Source: Candidatus Sumerlaeota bacterium
GTDB lineage: Bacteria > Sumerlaeota > Sumerlaeia > UBA8349
Assembly (NCBI GenBank): GCA_016931035.1
Contig: JAFGFN010000003.1
Coordinates: 1 to 33,350, forward strand
Direction: 5' to 3'
Length of the DNA: 33,350 nt
The notes under the pieces were generated by a model, which worked only from the letters and a program-made list of their open reading frames with translations, did not search any database and was not told the origin of the DNA. The first letter of the stretch is position 1; every line of letters begins with the position of its first letter. Of the stretch, positions 1 to 8,959 are shown piece by piece. Both the position numbers and the translations under genes were made by a program.

Positions 1-115
1 CGAAGTTGGCAAACACCTAACACAAGTGTTTTCAAAAAGCTATGGGAAAATGAGAAAAAACGACCTTATGGGATGAAGGATCGAGGAATTCCGAGCCACT
101 CCAAGTCATGAGTCC

Positions 116-2401
116 TCAGCGATTGGGGGTCTTTGCCGGGCCCGTGACCCTTTTCCCCCAAACCCCGCCCGTCCGGTCGGTCCGCGGTTCCTCCTGCGTT
201 GCGAGATCCCCCCTTACGGCGAGACTCTCCTCCCGGGCCGGGGGCACGAATTCCCACGCCAGCACCTGCGTCTTGCCCTCGACCATATTGACTAGCGCGC
301 GACAGGTGAGCCCCCGGGTGTCTTTCCCGGGCCGCGGCCGGTCGATCAGCGCGGTCGACGTGATCAGGAAGGCGGTCGATCGCGTCGTCGCGATCGGGCA
401 TAGTACCATGAGCGATTTCAGGCGGTCGATCGCTTCTCTTCCCTGCCATACGTCCTTGTTGGCCGCGAAATCCGAGAGAGAAACGAACGGCACGCGCTCG
501 AACCCGGTCGCATGGTCTTCGGTCTCGATTCGCTCGCGGTAGGCGACGATTCTCTCCACCAGCGCATCGTCCAGTCCGGGCAGGACGGATAGAACGGCCC
601 TGGACGCCGTGTTAAGATTGATTCGACCGAACGAGAGAATCTCGTCTTTCGAATCGGACTCCTTCGCGACGACGCTTTTCTCGGTCAGACAATCGAGCAG
701 GCCGAGGCCCAGGGCGGTCGAGCCGGGGAAATCGACGGATGGAAAGATCCAGCGCTCTCCCTGGTCGGGGGGCATCGCCGGCACGGTCAGGACCTCGGCC
801 ACGGTCTCGAACGGCTGGTTCATCCGCTCGTCGAGCACGTCGCGACAGAAACAATCGTAGGTCGTTGGCGGATCGTCGAAACCGTGTTCGAAGGGCGTGG
901 CTAGAGAAGGCACGCCTTTGCGAGCGAAAGGAGCGATTTTCTGGAAACCGCGGTTGATGCCGTCGAAAGCGGCGTCGCTGTAAGTCAGGTAGTCGATCGG
1001 GCGCCGTTGGGCGTCGAAGAGGCGGACCGTCCCGGAAATGTCGGGGATATTCATGTCGGGTTCCTCGACAAGCAGGGTCTTCGAGCTGTAGGGGAGGATC
1101 TTGAACACCTCGTAGAACGATCCCATTCCGGCCATGTCGCGCTCGGGGGTCGGGTCGTTCGAGTCCTTGATGTCGTCGGTGACGATCAGGAACCCGCCCG
1201 GAGGCAAAAGCCCCTTCAGAGACATTTCGCCTTCCTGCCAGTTGAGGGTCCACCCGCTGAGATCGACGGCTTCGTCGAGCGGGTTGTAGATTTCGATGTA
1301 CTCGCCGTTGTCGCCGTAGCGCGACGGGGTCATGACGTCGGGACAGACTTCGCTGACGACGACCGTCTTCTCGTATCCCATGACCGGCAGCGGCTCGACG
1401 TCGTCCTCGTAGACGGTCGGCAGCGAGTCGGCGTCGCGCCGATCGACCAAGTTGACGGCAAATTGCTTGAGAAGCGTGGGGGGGGCCTGGGGAAAGGCGT
1501 CTCGCAACGTCTCGTAGATCTTGCGCGCGCCGGCGGAGTTGAGCGGCGCGCGCTGGGCGGCGCGTCCGCTGGGCGGCGCGCTCCAGATTTCGGGGCTGCT
1601 CGAGAAGGCGGTGAGGAACGGTTCGAGAGCCTTCCACAGATCTTCGGGCATCTGGGCGAGGGTCTTGGCGGCGCCCAGGTTGAGAATCGGTCGATCGTCG
1701 CCGCGAGGCGCCCGGCGCAGATCCGTCTGGAACTCCTCGAAGCCTTGTCGCAAGGCGCCGTCGCCCGGCCAACCATCGGGCCCGAGCCGGGCGTCGAGAA
1801 TCCCCTGGGTCATGGCGCGCGCCGCCGAGGGCTCGCGACCCGTGTCGGCGAGACGCAAGGCGATCAGGGCTTCGAGCGACTCGGCGGGGACGCCGGGCGA
1901 AACGAGCGGCATGTGATCCGTCTTGCGAGACGTTGCGGGGTAAGGCTGGACGGCGTTGATGTTGATCCGTGCGCACTGGTCATCGATCGCGATATGGCCC
2001 GACGGGATCGGCGTCGGTGTCGGCGAGGCGCTTGGGTCGGCGGTCGGAACCGAGATCGGCGACGCCGCCCGGTCGGCGGACTCGGTGTCGGCGAGAGCGT
2101 CGGTTTCGGAAGGATCGGAGAAAAGCGGCTGGCGGCGCGCCCAGCTTTGCGTGCCGGCGATCGGCTCTCCCCCGTAGCCGGCCAGGAAACGGCGGGCGCC
2201 CGCGACGCCCGTGACGGCGGACATGCGGGCCTGGACGCCGAGGGCGGCGTTCTCGGCCGATTGGGCTTCGAGTTTGGACATGTAGGCCAGCATCGTCGCC
2301 AGCAGAACCAGCACGGTCAGAAACACAATGACGAGAAGCAGTATCGACCCCCTGCGACGCGAGCGACGGCGAGGAAAGCGGTTTTTACGGTGCGGCGACA
2401 T
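116..2401 (-). CDS. GspK-type minor pseudopilin with inserted lamin-tail domain
   Basis: Predicted tip component of a type II secretion or type IV pilus-like pseudopilus in the inner membrane and periplasm. A basic N-terminus (residues 1-18) is followed by one hydrophobic helix (about 19-42). A GspK-like segment with the IDDQCARININA motif lies near residues 138-150. A lamin-tail-like beta domain spans about 345-480, recognisable by the EYIEIYNP and DLSGWTL motifs. A helix-hairpin-helix segment with GRINLNTAS follows at about 592-665. At 761 residues it is more than twice the usual GspK length of about 300-350. The ATG at 2401 follows a GAGGA Shine-Dalgarno-like stretch. It is the last gene of the pilus operon, 25 bp after the GspJ-like gene. 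The class assignment is good; the role of the lamin-tail insertion is unknown. Confidence 0.85.
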   Translation of the reverse strand: MSPHRKNRFPRRRSRRRGSILLLVIVFLTVLVLLATMLAYMSKLEAQSAENAALGVQARMSAVTGVAGARRFLAGYGGEPIAGTQSWARRQPLFSDPSETDALADTESADRAASPISVPTADPSASPTPTPIPSGHIAIDDQCARININAVQPYPATSRKTDHMPLVSPGVPAESLEALIALRLADTGREPSAARAMTQGILDARLGPDGWPGDGALRQGFEEFQTDLRRAPRGDDRPILNLGAAKTLAQMPEDLWKALEPFLTAFSSSPEIWSAPPSGRAAQRAPLNSAGARKIYETLRDAFPQAPPTLLKQFAVNLVDRRDADSLPTVYEDDVEPLPVMGYEKTVVVSEVCPDVMTPSRYGDNGEYIEIYNPLDEAVDLSGWTLNWQEGEMSLKGLLPPGGFLIVTDDIKDSNDPTPERDMAGMGSFYEVFKILPYSSKTLLVEEPDMNIPDISGTVRLFDAQRRPIDYLTYSDAAFDGINRGFQKIAPFARKGVPSLATPFEHGFDDPPTTYDCFCRDVLDERMNQPFETVAEVLTVPAMPPDQGERWIFPSVDFPGSTALGLGLLDCLTEKSVVAKESDSKDEILSFGRINLNTASRAVLSVLPGLDDALVERIVAYRERIETEDHATGFERVPFVSLSDFAANKDVWQGREAIDRLKSLMVLCPIATTRSTAFLITSTALIDRPRPGKDTRGLTCRALVNMVEGKTQVLAWEFVPPAREESLAVRGDLATQEEPRTDRTGGVWGKRVTGPAKTPNR

Positions 2402-2426
2402 GGCGTTGATCCTCGTTCTCCTCGGG

Positions 2427-3350
2427 TCAGGGATTACGCGGGAACACGGCGTCCTGGATCACGCCCTCGACGTCGACGATCGTCGGCAGTCGCAGGGTTT
2501 GCACCGGGTCGCCGTCTTCGTAGCTCTCGATGGGCTTGGTGTCGGCGTAGACGACCAGTTCGACGAGCACGCTGCCGGGCACGAAGAAACCGGGAAGCGG
2601 TTTGTACGAGCCGGAATACCAGCTCTCCACCCAGTACTGAGTGCCCGGCATGGCGTTGGGGTCCCAATAGAGGGCGTTGAACGACAACACCTGGTAGGCC
2701 AACGGCGAATGCGACGTCTCGAACGCCGCTCCCGCCGCGTTGTAGCGCGTTTCGGAACGCATGAAGACGCGGTTCTCGTCTTCGAAGGCGGCGATCTCGT
2801 AGAGGACGTCGCGGTAGGCATAGTCGGTTTCGGAAAGGGGAACAAGCCTCATCGAGAGGCGGTCGCGGTTGAACCGGTTGTCTTCGTCCACGCCCGAATC
2901 GCCCCAGTCGGGCCGGTCCACCCAATCGGGCCGCTCGACGCGAGCGATCGCCGTGGCGTGGAGGATCGCGGCGGGATCCCAGTCTCCGTCGTCGTCGAAG
3001 GCGTTGGGCCATTCCTCGTCCACGCTGCCGTCGCCGTCGTTGTCGAGTCCGTCGCCGTCGGGCAAGGGTCCGTTTTCGCCGATGAACTCGGCGACGCCGA
3101 TGTCGTTGGTGACTTGCTTGAGCTCGTCGGAGAGGGTCCGCAACGCGGCGCGGGCGTTTGCCGCGGAGTTGAGAAGGACTTGAGATTCCTGGGACGTGCG
3201 CAGGATGGATATGAAGGAGGCGACGACGGCGCTGAGAATGATCACGGCCACGAGCATGGCCACAAGCAATTCAAGCAGCGAGAAGCCCGCGCCCGAGGGC
3301 GACAAGCGTCGCGGGCGCGCGCGAAGGGGGGCTTTGAACGAATCAGTCAT
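2427..3350 (-). CDS. GspJ/PulJ-type prepilin-like protein with Asp-rich calcium-type loop
   Basis: Predicted minor pseudopilin of the secretion or pilus system. Residues 22-27 carry a prepilin peptidase site of the form AG/FSLLE, followed by a hydrophobic helix to about residue 48. The leader of about 22 residues is long and basic. Around residues 75-105 there is an Asp-rich stretch (DGDGLDNDGDGSVDEE, then DDDGD) like the calcium loops of thrombospondin type 3 repeats. The ATG at 3350 overlaps the end of the preceding GspI-like gene by 8 bp, which supports translational coupling. Assignment to the J class rests on operon order (H, I, J, K) and length. The calcium binding is inferred from the motif. 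Confidence 0.8.
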   Translation of the reverse strand: MTDSFKAPLRARPRRLSPSGAGFSLLELLVAMLVAVIILSAVVASFISILRTSQESQVLLNSAANARAALRTLSDELKQVTNDIGVAEFIGENGPLPDGDGLDNDGDGSVDEEWPNAFDDDGDWDPAAILHATAIARVERPDWVDRPDWGDSGVDEDNRFNRDRLSMRLVPLSETDYAYRDVLYEIAAFEDENRVFMRSETRYNAAGAAFETSHSPLAYQVLSFNALYWDPNAMPGTQYWVESWYSGSYKPLPGFFVPGSVLVELVVYADTKPIESYEDGDPVQTLRLPTIVDVEGVIQDAVFPRNP

Positions 3351-3780
3351 TGAACCTGAGCTCGTAGAGGATCTCCTGCTGCGGGCGAAAGGCCCGCGAA
3401 TAGCGAACGATAATGCGAGCGACGCGCACGTCGTCGCGAAAGTCGTCCGAATCGTCGACGGGATCGAGAAGCGAAACTCCGCAGAAGCTGTAGGCGAAGC
3501 GAGGATCGGCGGCGAACGAAACGGGAGTGGAAGGGGTGGTCATGAATCGGATCTCGCGGATCAGGAGCCGGCCGGTCGAATCGTCGCGGCGGATTTCCTC
3601 GGCCTTGAGCTGAGCCAGATACGCGGCGATCGACTTGTCCACGGCGCGCCGGTTCTGGCGCACCGTCGTGGGAAAGAAGGCGGCGATGGCGACGATTCCG
3701 GTCAGCAGAATAGTCAGGCTGACCAACACTTCAAGCAGCGTGTAGCCTCGGGGGCGTTTCGGGGTCGAGTGAGGCGGCAT
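3343..3780 (-). CDS. GspI/PilV-type prepilin-like protein
   Basis: Predicted minor pseudopilin of 145 residues. Starting at the ATG at 3780 gives the short basic leader MPPHSTPKRPRG, then the cleavage site G/YTLLE and a hydrophobic helix ending in IAAFFPTTVRQNRR. The open frame continues upstream to 3966, but that part lies inside the GspH-like gene and looks non-coding, so 3780 is preferred. The gene starts 13 bp after the GspH-like stop and overlaps the start of the GspJ-like gene. A soluble domain of about 105 residues follows the helix. Class I is inferred from size and position. Confidence 0.8.
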   Translation of the reverse strand: MPPHSTPKRPRGYTLLEVLVSLTILLTGIVAIAAFFPTTVRQNRRAVDKSIAAYLAQLKAEEIRRDDSTGRLLIREIRFMTTPSTPVSFAADPRFAYSFCGVSLLDPVDDSDDFRDDVRVARIIVRYSRAFRPQQEILYELRFND

Positions 3781-3793
3781 GGGACGACGACTC

Positions 3794-4375
3794 TCAGCGT
3801 CTCTGGTTTTCGAAGATGTTCGCTCGCGCCGTGGGACCGTAGAGCCGGATCGTGTAGTAGTCGGTCGGGGCGGGCGTGTTGGGCGGCCGAAGAAGGGCCT
3901 CGCGCACGAGGTAGACGGCGGCTTCGTCGCTTCGTCCGTCGGGAAAGAACCGGACGTTGCGCACACCGCTGCTGTAGGAAGTCGAGCCGATTCGGAGTTC
4001 TTCGATGGCCACGTCCTGGTGAATCGGTTCGGGAGTGACGACCTTGGGACGAACCGTGTTTCCCGCGGCGTCGGTCTGGTCGATCCAATACGAACGGTCG
4101 TCGAAGGAGAAGACGACTCGGTAGTAGTCGTTTTGCGAGATTCCCCAAGAGCGGGCCGTGGCGAAGGCCTTGCGGATTTTCTGGCTCTCGACGGCCACGA
4201 CCGACGTGTCGAGGTAACGGCGGTAGCCGATCGCCGACAACGAGGTGAGAATCAGGATAATCAAGAGGATCGTCGCGAGTTCCAACGCCGTCACGGCACG
4301 CAGAAGGGCCGTCCGGCGCGCAAGACGGCGACGGCGCAGGGGACGCATGCGACTGGAGACGTCACCTCTCCTCAC
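3794..4375 (-). CDS. GspH-type pseudopilin-like protein
   Basis: Predicted minor pseudopilin. A basic leader precedes AVTALELATILLIILILTSL, which keeps the +5 Glu and hydrophobic helix of type IV pilin-like proteins. The -1 residue is Ala instead of the usual Gly and the +1 residue is Val, so cleavage may be inefficient or different. The body (about residues 60-190) contains KIRKAFATARSW, typical of the GspH fold, and ends with a beta-rich region. The start shown is GTG at 4375, preceded by AGGATGAG; an ATG at 4348 is the alternative. It lies 71 bp after the GspF-like gene. No separate GspG-like major pseudopilin is visible. Confidence 0.75.
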   Translation of the reverse strand: MRRGDVSSRMRPLRRRRLARRTALLRAVTALELATILLIILILTSLSAIGYRRYLDTSVVAVESQKIRKAFATARSWGISQNDYYRVVFSFDDRSYWIDQTDAAGNTVRPKVVTPEPIHQDVAIEELRIGSTSYSSGVRNVRFFPDGRSDEAAVYLVREALLRPPNTPAPTDYYTIRLYGPTARANIFENQRR

Positions 4376-4446
4376 AGAGTCTCATCCTGTTGCGACGATT
4401 TGGCCGCCCGGCATCCCACGCGCGGTCCGCGGTCCGCGCACCGGTC

Positions 4447-5682
4447 TCAGTCGTTGCCGACGTGCTTGGGCAAGTCGAAGAGCGGCAAGTACAACGCGAT
4501 AACGATGGTGCCGACGATGGCGCCCAGGAACACGATAAGAATCGGCTCGAGGATCGACGTCAGGGCGTCGACCGTGGCCTCCACCTCGCGTTCGTAGGCC
4601 TCGGACACTTTCTGGAGCATGTGGTCGATGGCGCCGGTCTCCTCGCCGACGGCCACCATGTGAACCACCAGCGGAGGAAAGACCTTGGCTTGGCGCAGCG
4701 GCTCGTGGATGGATTCGCCTTCCTTGACGCTGTTGTACACGCCGTCCATCGCTCGGGTGATGACTTCGTTGCCCGACGTTTCGCGGACGATGTCGAGCGC
4801 CTGGAGAATCGGCACGCCCGAGGTGATCAGGGTGGCCAAGGTGCCCGCGAAACGGACGATGGCGGCCTTCTGGAAAAGCGCGCCGAAGACGGGGATTTTC
4901 AGTTTCATCGAGTCGATGACGAAGCGTCCGGTTTTGTTCTTGTAGGCGTACTTGAACCCAAAGACGAGGAGGACGATCACGACCCCCACCTTCCAGGTCT
5001 GGTATCTCAGGATCTCGCTGGCGTGGATCAGCTGCAGGGTCAGCCAGGGAAGCGTGGCGCCGAGCTCGTTGAAGATATCCTGGAACCGGGGCATGATGAA
5101 GATCAGGATGCCCGAGGAGATCAGACCCGCCACGACCATGACGACGAGCGGATACATCATGGCGGACTTCACCTTGGAGATGATGGCCGCGCGTTTCTCG
5201 AGAAACTCGGCGATTTTGTTCAACACCGATTCGAGCACACCGCCGATTTCGCCCGCGCGCACCATGTTCACGTACAGGCTGTCGAACTGCTTGGGATGCT
5301 TGCCGAAGGCCTCGGACAGGGTGGTGCCCGATTCGATGTCCTTGGCCATCTGGGCGATCTTCTCTTTGAAGATGGCCGATTCCACCTGTTCCTGAAGAAT
5401 ATGAAGGCTTCTCAGGATCGGTAGACCCGCGTCGATCAGCGTGGCGAGCTGGCGCGTGAACGTGGTGATGTGCTTGAACGTGACGCGATGAAAGATGTGT
5501 CTGATACCGGGCAGCGCCAGAACGTCGAACTCGCCGGCCTTGACCTTCGACTGCGAGATTTTCAGGGGGTAGAACCCCATGTCGCGCAGTCGTTCCGCGA
5601 TGATTTCGTCGTTGGGCGCATCGATTACGCCCTTGACCATTTTCCCGCCTTGGTCCAAGGCTTCGTAGGCAAACTGTGGCAT
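4447..5682 (-). CDS. GspF/PilC-type inner-membrane platform protein
   Basis: Polytopic platform protein that couples the cytoplasmic ATPases to pseudopilus or pilus assembly. The N-terminus MPQFAYEALDQGGKMVKG is typical of the family, and the 411-residue length is standard. Two T2SSF repeats are visible: residues about 70-193, with FTRQLATLIDAGLPI and a following membrane segment, and about 273-395, with FAGTLATLITSGVPI. The protein ends with VGTIVIALYLPLFDL. The ATG at 5682 has a strong Shine-Dalgarno sequence (AAGGAGGAAAG) at ideal spacing. It lies 85 bp after the second GspE/PilB-like ATPase gene. The family call is secure; naming it gspF or pilC depends on which machine the operon builds. 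Confidence 0.93.
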   Translation of the reverse strand: MPQFAYEALDQGGKMVKGVIDAPNDEIIAERLRDMGFYPLKISQSKVKAGEFDVLALPGIRHIFHRVTFKHITTFTRQLATLIDAGLPILRSLHILQEQVESAIFKEKIAQMAKDIESGTTLSEAFGKHPKQFDSLYVNMVRAGEIGGVLESVLNKIAEFLEKRAAIISKVKSAMMYPLVVMVVAGLISSGILIFIMPRFQDIFNELGATLPWLTLQLIHASEILRYQTWKVGVVIVLLVFGFKYAYKNKTGRFVIDSMKLKIPVFGALFQKAAIVRFAGTLATLITSGVPILQALDIVRETSGNEVITRAMDGVYNSVKEGESIHEPLRQAKVFPPLVVHMVAVGEETGAIDHMLQKVSEAYEREVEATVDALTSILEPILIVFLGAIVGTIVIALYLPLFDLPKHVGND

Positions 5683-5767
5683 GGTTTCTTTCCTCCTTCA
5701 GGGGAGGCGGCGGCGCCCTTGGGGCGGGGCCGCGGGTCCTTGTCCCTGGCAGAACCGCGTCGGCGGC

Positions 5768-7711
5768 TCAGCGGCCGTGCAAAGTCGGCGCCTCGCCGTC
5801 GGGAATATGCGGGTTCTGCATCTGAGGTTCGAGAACGGCGCTGGGCGGCACCATTTCCTCGTATTCGTATTCGGGACGCGCAACCGGCGGCTCTTCCGCG
5901 GGCGTTGCATCCGAAACGCGCTCGAACTGCTCGGCGGGCGTTTGGGCGGTCACTTCGGGGATCGTCGTGAGCCCCATGCAGACCTTGACCCACCCGTCTT
6001 GGCGCAGAGTGATCATTCCTTGCCTGACGGCCAGATCGTGAATATCGTCGGTCGTCGCGTGCTCGATGATGAGATCGCAGATTTCGTCGTTGACTTTGAG
6101 AAACTCGAATATCCCCATCCGGCCTTTGTAGCCGGTGTAGGAGCATTCCTCGCATCCTTCGCCGTGGAAGAAGACGATGTCGGCCACGTCGGCGCGGGTC
6201 ACCCCGAATTCGCCGAGCTCTTCATCGCTGGGCTCGTAGGGCGCCTTGCAGTTGGGGCATATCGTACGCACCAGGCGCTGGCCGATCACGGCCTGCAACG
6301 TCGAGGTGATCAGGAACGGCTCGATCCCCATGTCGATGAGCCGCGTGACGGTGCCCGCCGCGCTGTTGGTGTGGATCGTGGAGAAAACGAGGTGGCCGGT
6401 CAGAGCGGCCTCGATCGCCATTTTCGTGGTGTCGAGGTCGCGGATTTCCCCTACCAGGATGCGGTCGGGGTCCTGGCGAAGAATCGAGCGCAGACAGCGG
6501 GCGTAGGTCAGATCGACCTTCTCGTTGATGTTGACTTGGACGATGCCGTCGACCTGATACTCGACCGGGTCTTCCGTTGTGATCAGTTTTTCTTCGACCG
6601 TCTTGACTTCGTTGATCGCGGCGTAGAGCGTTGTGGTTTTTCCGCTGCCCGTCGGGCCCGACACGAGGATGATGCCGTTGGGCTTTCGGACTTCCATCAG
6701 GAAGCCTTCGAGAATGTCCTGGCCCATGCCGATCTCGTGGATGCCGATCTGCATCATGGTCTTGTCGAGAACGCGCATGACGATCGATTCGCCGTGAACG
6801 GTGGGGACCGAGGCCACGCGCAGGTCCACCTCGCGATTGTCGGGCAGGGCGAGTTTGATGCGACCGTCTTGCGGACGGCGGGTCTCGGCGATATCGAGGT
6901 CGGCCATGACCTTCAGGCGCGAGATCAGACCGACTTGCATGTCCTTGGGAGGCGAGTCCATTTCGCGCAGCACGCCGTCCACGCGGTAGCGAATCCGCAA
7001 CATGCTTTCGAACGGCTCGATGTGGATGTCCGAGGCCCGGTCGCCGATGGCTTTCATGAGAACGAGGTGAGTCAGTTTGACGACGGGCGCCGCGTTGATG
7101 ATCTCGTTGATGTCGCTCAGGTCGTGCTTGCGGCTGGCGTCGGCCTGGAAGATGTCGGATTCGCCGTCCACCGAGAACTGCTCGAGCATCGACCCGATGG
7201 TCTCCTCGCCCATGCCGTAGCTGCGGTTGATGCGGTCCATGATGTCCGCTTCGGCCGCTACGACAGGGTCGATCCGGCAACCGAGCGAGAGGCTGAGGTC
7301 GTCGACGATCGTCACGTTGGAGGGGTCGGCGACAGCCAACACCAGGGTGTTCATCGTGTCGTCGAAACTCAGGGGATACACCTTGTAAGCCCGCGCCTGG
7401 TCGGACGTAATCATTCTCAAGACCCGGTAGTCGGTTCCGGGATAGTCGTTGAGGCTGACGAACTCCATGCCCATCTGCTGGGCCAGGACCTCGTGAACGT
7501 CGATATCCGCGCTGTCGTGAAGCTCGGGGCTGGGCGCGGGGACCGATTCGGGAGCGAATTGCGAGGGCGCGCTGAAGGGCGCTCCTTCTTCGCCTTCGGC
7601 GAGCTGTTGCGGGGGCGCCTGCCGAGGCGTTTCGAGGTCCTGGTGAATCAGGGCTTCCATCTCCCTGCGAAGATCGACGTCGGCGCTGGAGAGTTTGTAT
7701 TCGGTGATCAT
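5768..7711 (-). CDS. GspE/PilB family assembly ATPase (second copy)
   Basis: Cytoplasmic hexameric ATPase powering pseudopilus or pilus assembly. The N-terminal domain (about residues 50-180) resembles the GspE/MshE N-terminal fold, with LVLAVADPSNV. Walker A is GPTGSGKTTTLYAAINEV, the Asp box is TTEDPVEYQ, Walker B is ILVGEIRDLDT, and the His box is HLVFSTIHTNSA. A four-Cys zinc motif is split into CPNC and CEEC, followed by GYKGRMGIFE. The ATG at 7711 begins MITEYKLSSADVD; a longer frame to 7879 would run into pilT and is rejected. The protein is 647 residues long. A Pro/Gln-rich linker follows the first 30 residues and a Glu/Pro-rich tail ends it. Having it beside another PilB-like gene is notable. 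Confidence 0.92.
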   Translation of the reverse strand: MITEYKLSSADVDLRREMEALIHQDLETPRQAPPQQLAEGEEGAPFSAPSQFAPESVPAPSPELHDSADIDVHEVLAQQMGMEFVSLNDYPGTDYRVLRMITSDQARAYKVYPLSFDDTMNTLVLAVADPSNVTIVDDLSLSLGCRIDPVVAAEADIMDRINRSYGMGEETIGSMLEQFSVDGESDIFQADASRKHDLSDINEIINAAPVVKLTHLVLMKAIGDRASDIHIEPFESMLRIRYRVDGVLREMDSPPKDMQVGLISRLKVMADLDIAETRRPQDGRIKLALPDNREVDLRVASVPTVHGESIVMRVLDKTMMQIGIHEIGMGQDILEGFLMEVRKPNGIILVSGPTGSGKTTTLYAAINEVKTVEEKLITTEDPVEYQVDGIVQVNINEKVDLTYARCLRSILRQDPDRILVGEIRDLDTTKMAIEAALTGHLVFSTIHTNSAAGTVTRLIDMGIEPFLITSTLQAVIGQRLVRTICPNCKAPYEPSDEELGEFGVTRADVADIVFFHGEGCEECSYTGYKGRMGIFEFLKVNDEICDLIIEHATTDDIHDLAVRQGMITLRQDGWVKVCMGLTTIPEVTAQTPAEQFERVSDATPAEEPPVARPEYEYEEMVPPSAVLEPQMQNPHIPDGEAPTLHGR

Positions 7712-7838
7712 GCTGCGTTCTCGGTTTCGTTCCGCCGGCGGCTTTCGGTCGGCTTGCCCTGATGTCTTCGCGCGGGGAGGTTCTTGTCTCCCGATCCCTG
7801 CTTTCTTTGACTCTCCGCGGCTCGGATTCCTTTGGCTC

Positions 7839-8945
7839 TCAGTATTCGCGCGACGCGGCGGCTCCCTCGCCGCCCGCATCTTGGGCCATGAGCATCTTCT
7901 TTTGCATCTCGGACCGGGTTTGCGCGCGCTCCAGGCAAACCTCGCCGCTGATCATCCCGAGCCGGTACAGATTGAACAGGAAATCGTCGAGGGTGATCAT
8001 GCCTTGCTTGGCGCTGGTTTGGATCACCGAGGTGATGCGGTTGGTTTTCGCCTCGCGAATCAGGTTGCGGACCGCGGCGTTCACGCGCAGGATTTCGTAG
8101 GCGGCGCACCGGCCTTTGCCCGTGGCCTTGGGGAGAAGGGTCTGGGAAATGATCATCATAAGGGCGACGGAAAGAACGGCGCGGATCTGCTCCTGCTGGG
8201 TCACGGGAAAAGCGTCGATCATACGGTCCACGGTGTCGGCGGCGCCGATGGTATGTAGGGTGCCGAAGACAAGGTGGCCGGTTTCCGCCGCGGTCAGCGC
8301 CGCTTCCATCGTCTCGAGGTCGCGCATCTCGCCCACCAGAATCACGTCGGGGTCCATGCGCAGCGCGCCGCGCAAGGCAAAGGCGAACGACGGCGTGTCG
8401 ACGTGGAGCTCGCGTTGGGTCACAATGGCCCGTTGATGGGGATGCGTGTATTCGATCGGGTCTTCGACCGTGATGATGTGAACGTGGCGGTTGCGATTGA
8501 CCCAGTCGATCATCGTCGCCAGGGTGGTCGTCTTGCCCGAACCCGTAGGGCCGGTCACGATGACCATCCCGCGGTGACCCGCCAGCACGTCGTGCACGGA
8601 TTCGAAGGGAAGCCCGAGTTCTTCGAAGGTCAGGACCCGGTGGGGAATCAGGCGCATGACGACGCCGATATTGCCGCGAGTGCGAAGAACGGCGGTGCGG
8701 AAGCGCGCCTGGTCGCTGTAGGAGTACGCGAAGTCGGCGCTGCCTAGTTCCTGAAGCATTTGCTGGTAACGGGGCGGCGTGATTTCGCGCATCAGCCGCT
8801 CGGTATCGTCGGGCGTGAGGACGTCGGGATCGACAATGTCCAGGATTCCGCTGATGCGCATCACCGCGGCCTTGCCGACCGAGAGATGAAGATCCGACGC
8901 GTCGCGTTCGACGATGATCTTCAGCATTTGGTTCATATCCATCAT
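7839..8945 (-). CDS. pilT: PilT-type twitching/retraction ATPase
   Basis: Hexameric ATPase that normally depolymerises type IV pili. The 368-residue length is standard. Walker A is GPTGSGKTTTLATMIDWV, the Asp box is ITVEDPIEYTH, Walker B is ILVGEMRDLETM, and the His box is HLVFGTLHT. The sequence VRNLIREAKTNRI closely matches the PilT-defining AIRNLIRE motif. There is no zinc tetracysteine motif, as expected for PilT and unlike both neighbouring ATPases. The start at 8945 (MMDMNQMLKIIVE) lies 14 bp after the upstream pilB-like stop; the larger open frame reaching 9968 is a shadow of pilB. Its presence suggests that the operon serves retractable pili, or pili plus secretion. Confidence 0.93.
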   Translation of the reverse strand: MMDMNQMLKIIVERDASDLHLSVGKAAVMRISGILDIVDPDVLTPDDTERLMREITPPRYQQMLQELGSADFAYSYSDQARFRTAVLRTRGNIGVVMRLIPHRVLTFEELGLPFESVHDVLAGHRGMVIVTGPTGSGKTTTLATMIDWVNRNRHVHIITVEDPIEYTHPHQRAIVTQRELHVDTPSFAFALRGALRMDPDVILVGEMRDLETMEAALTAAETGHLVFGTLHTIGAADTVDRMIDAFPVTQQEQIRAVLSVALMMIISQTLLPKATGKGRCAAYEILRVNAAVRNLIREAKTNRITSVIQTSAKQGMITLDDFLFNLYRLGMISGEVCLERAQTRSEMQKKMLMAQDAGGEGAAASREY

Positions 8946-8959
8946 GGCCGGAACGATCC

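Noticed and set aside
11..31. A 6-bp inverted repeat (AAACAC/GTGTTT) about 85 nt downstream of the GspK-like gene
   Set aside because: Weak A/T-rich stem with no U-tract on the minus strand, so I cannot call it a terminator.
5681..7762. A 693-residue plus-strand open frame opposite the GspE/PilB-like gene
   Set aside because: His/Asp-rich shadow of a well-conserved ATPase; no independent domain.
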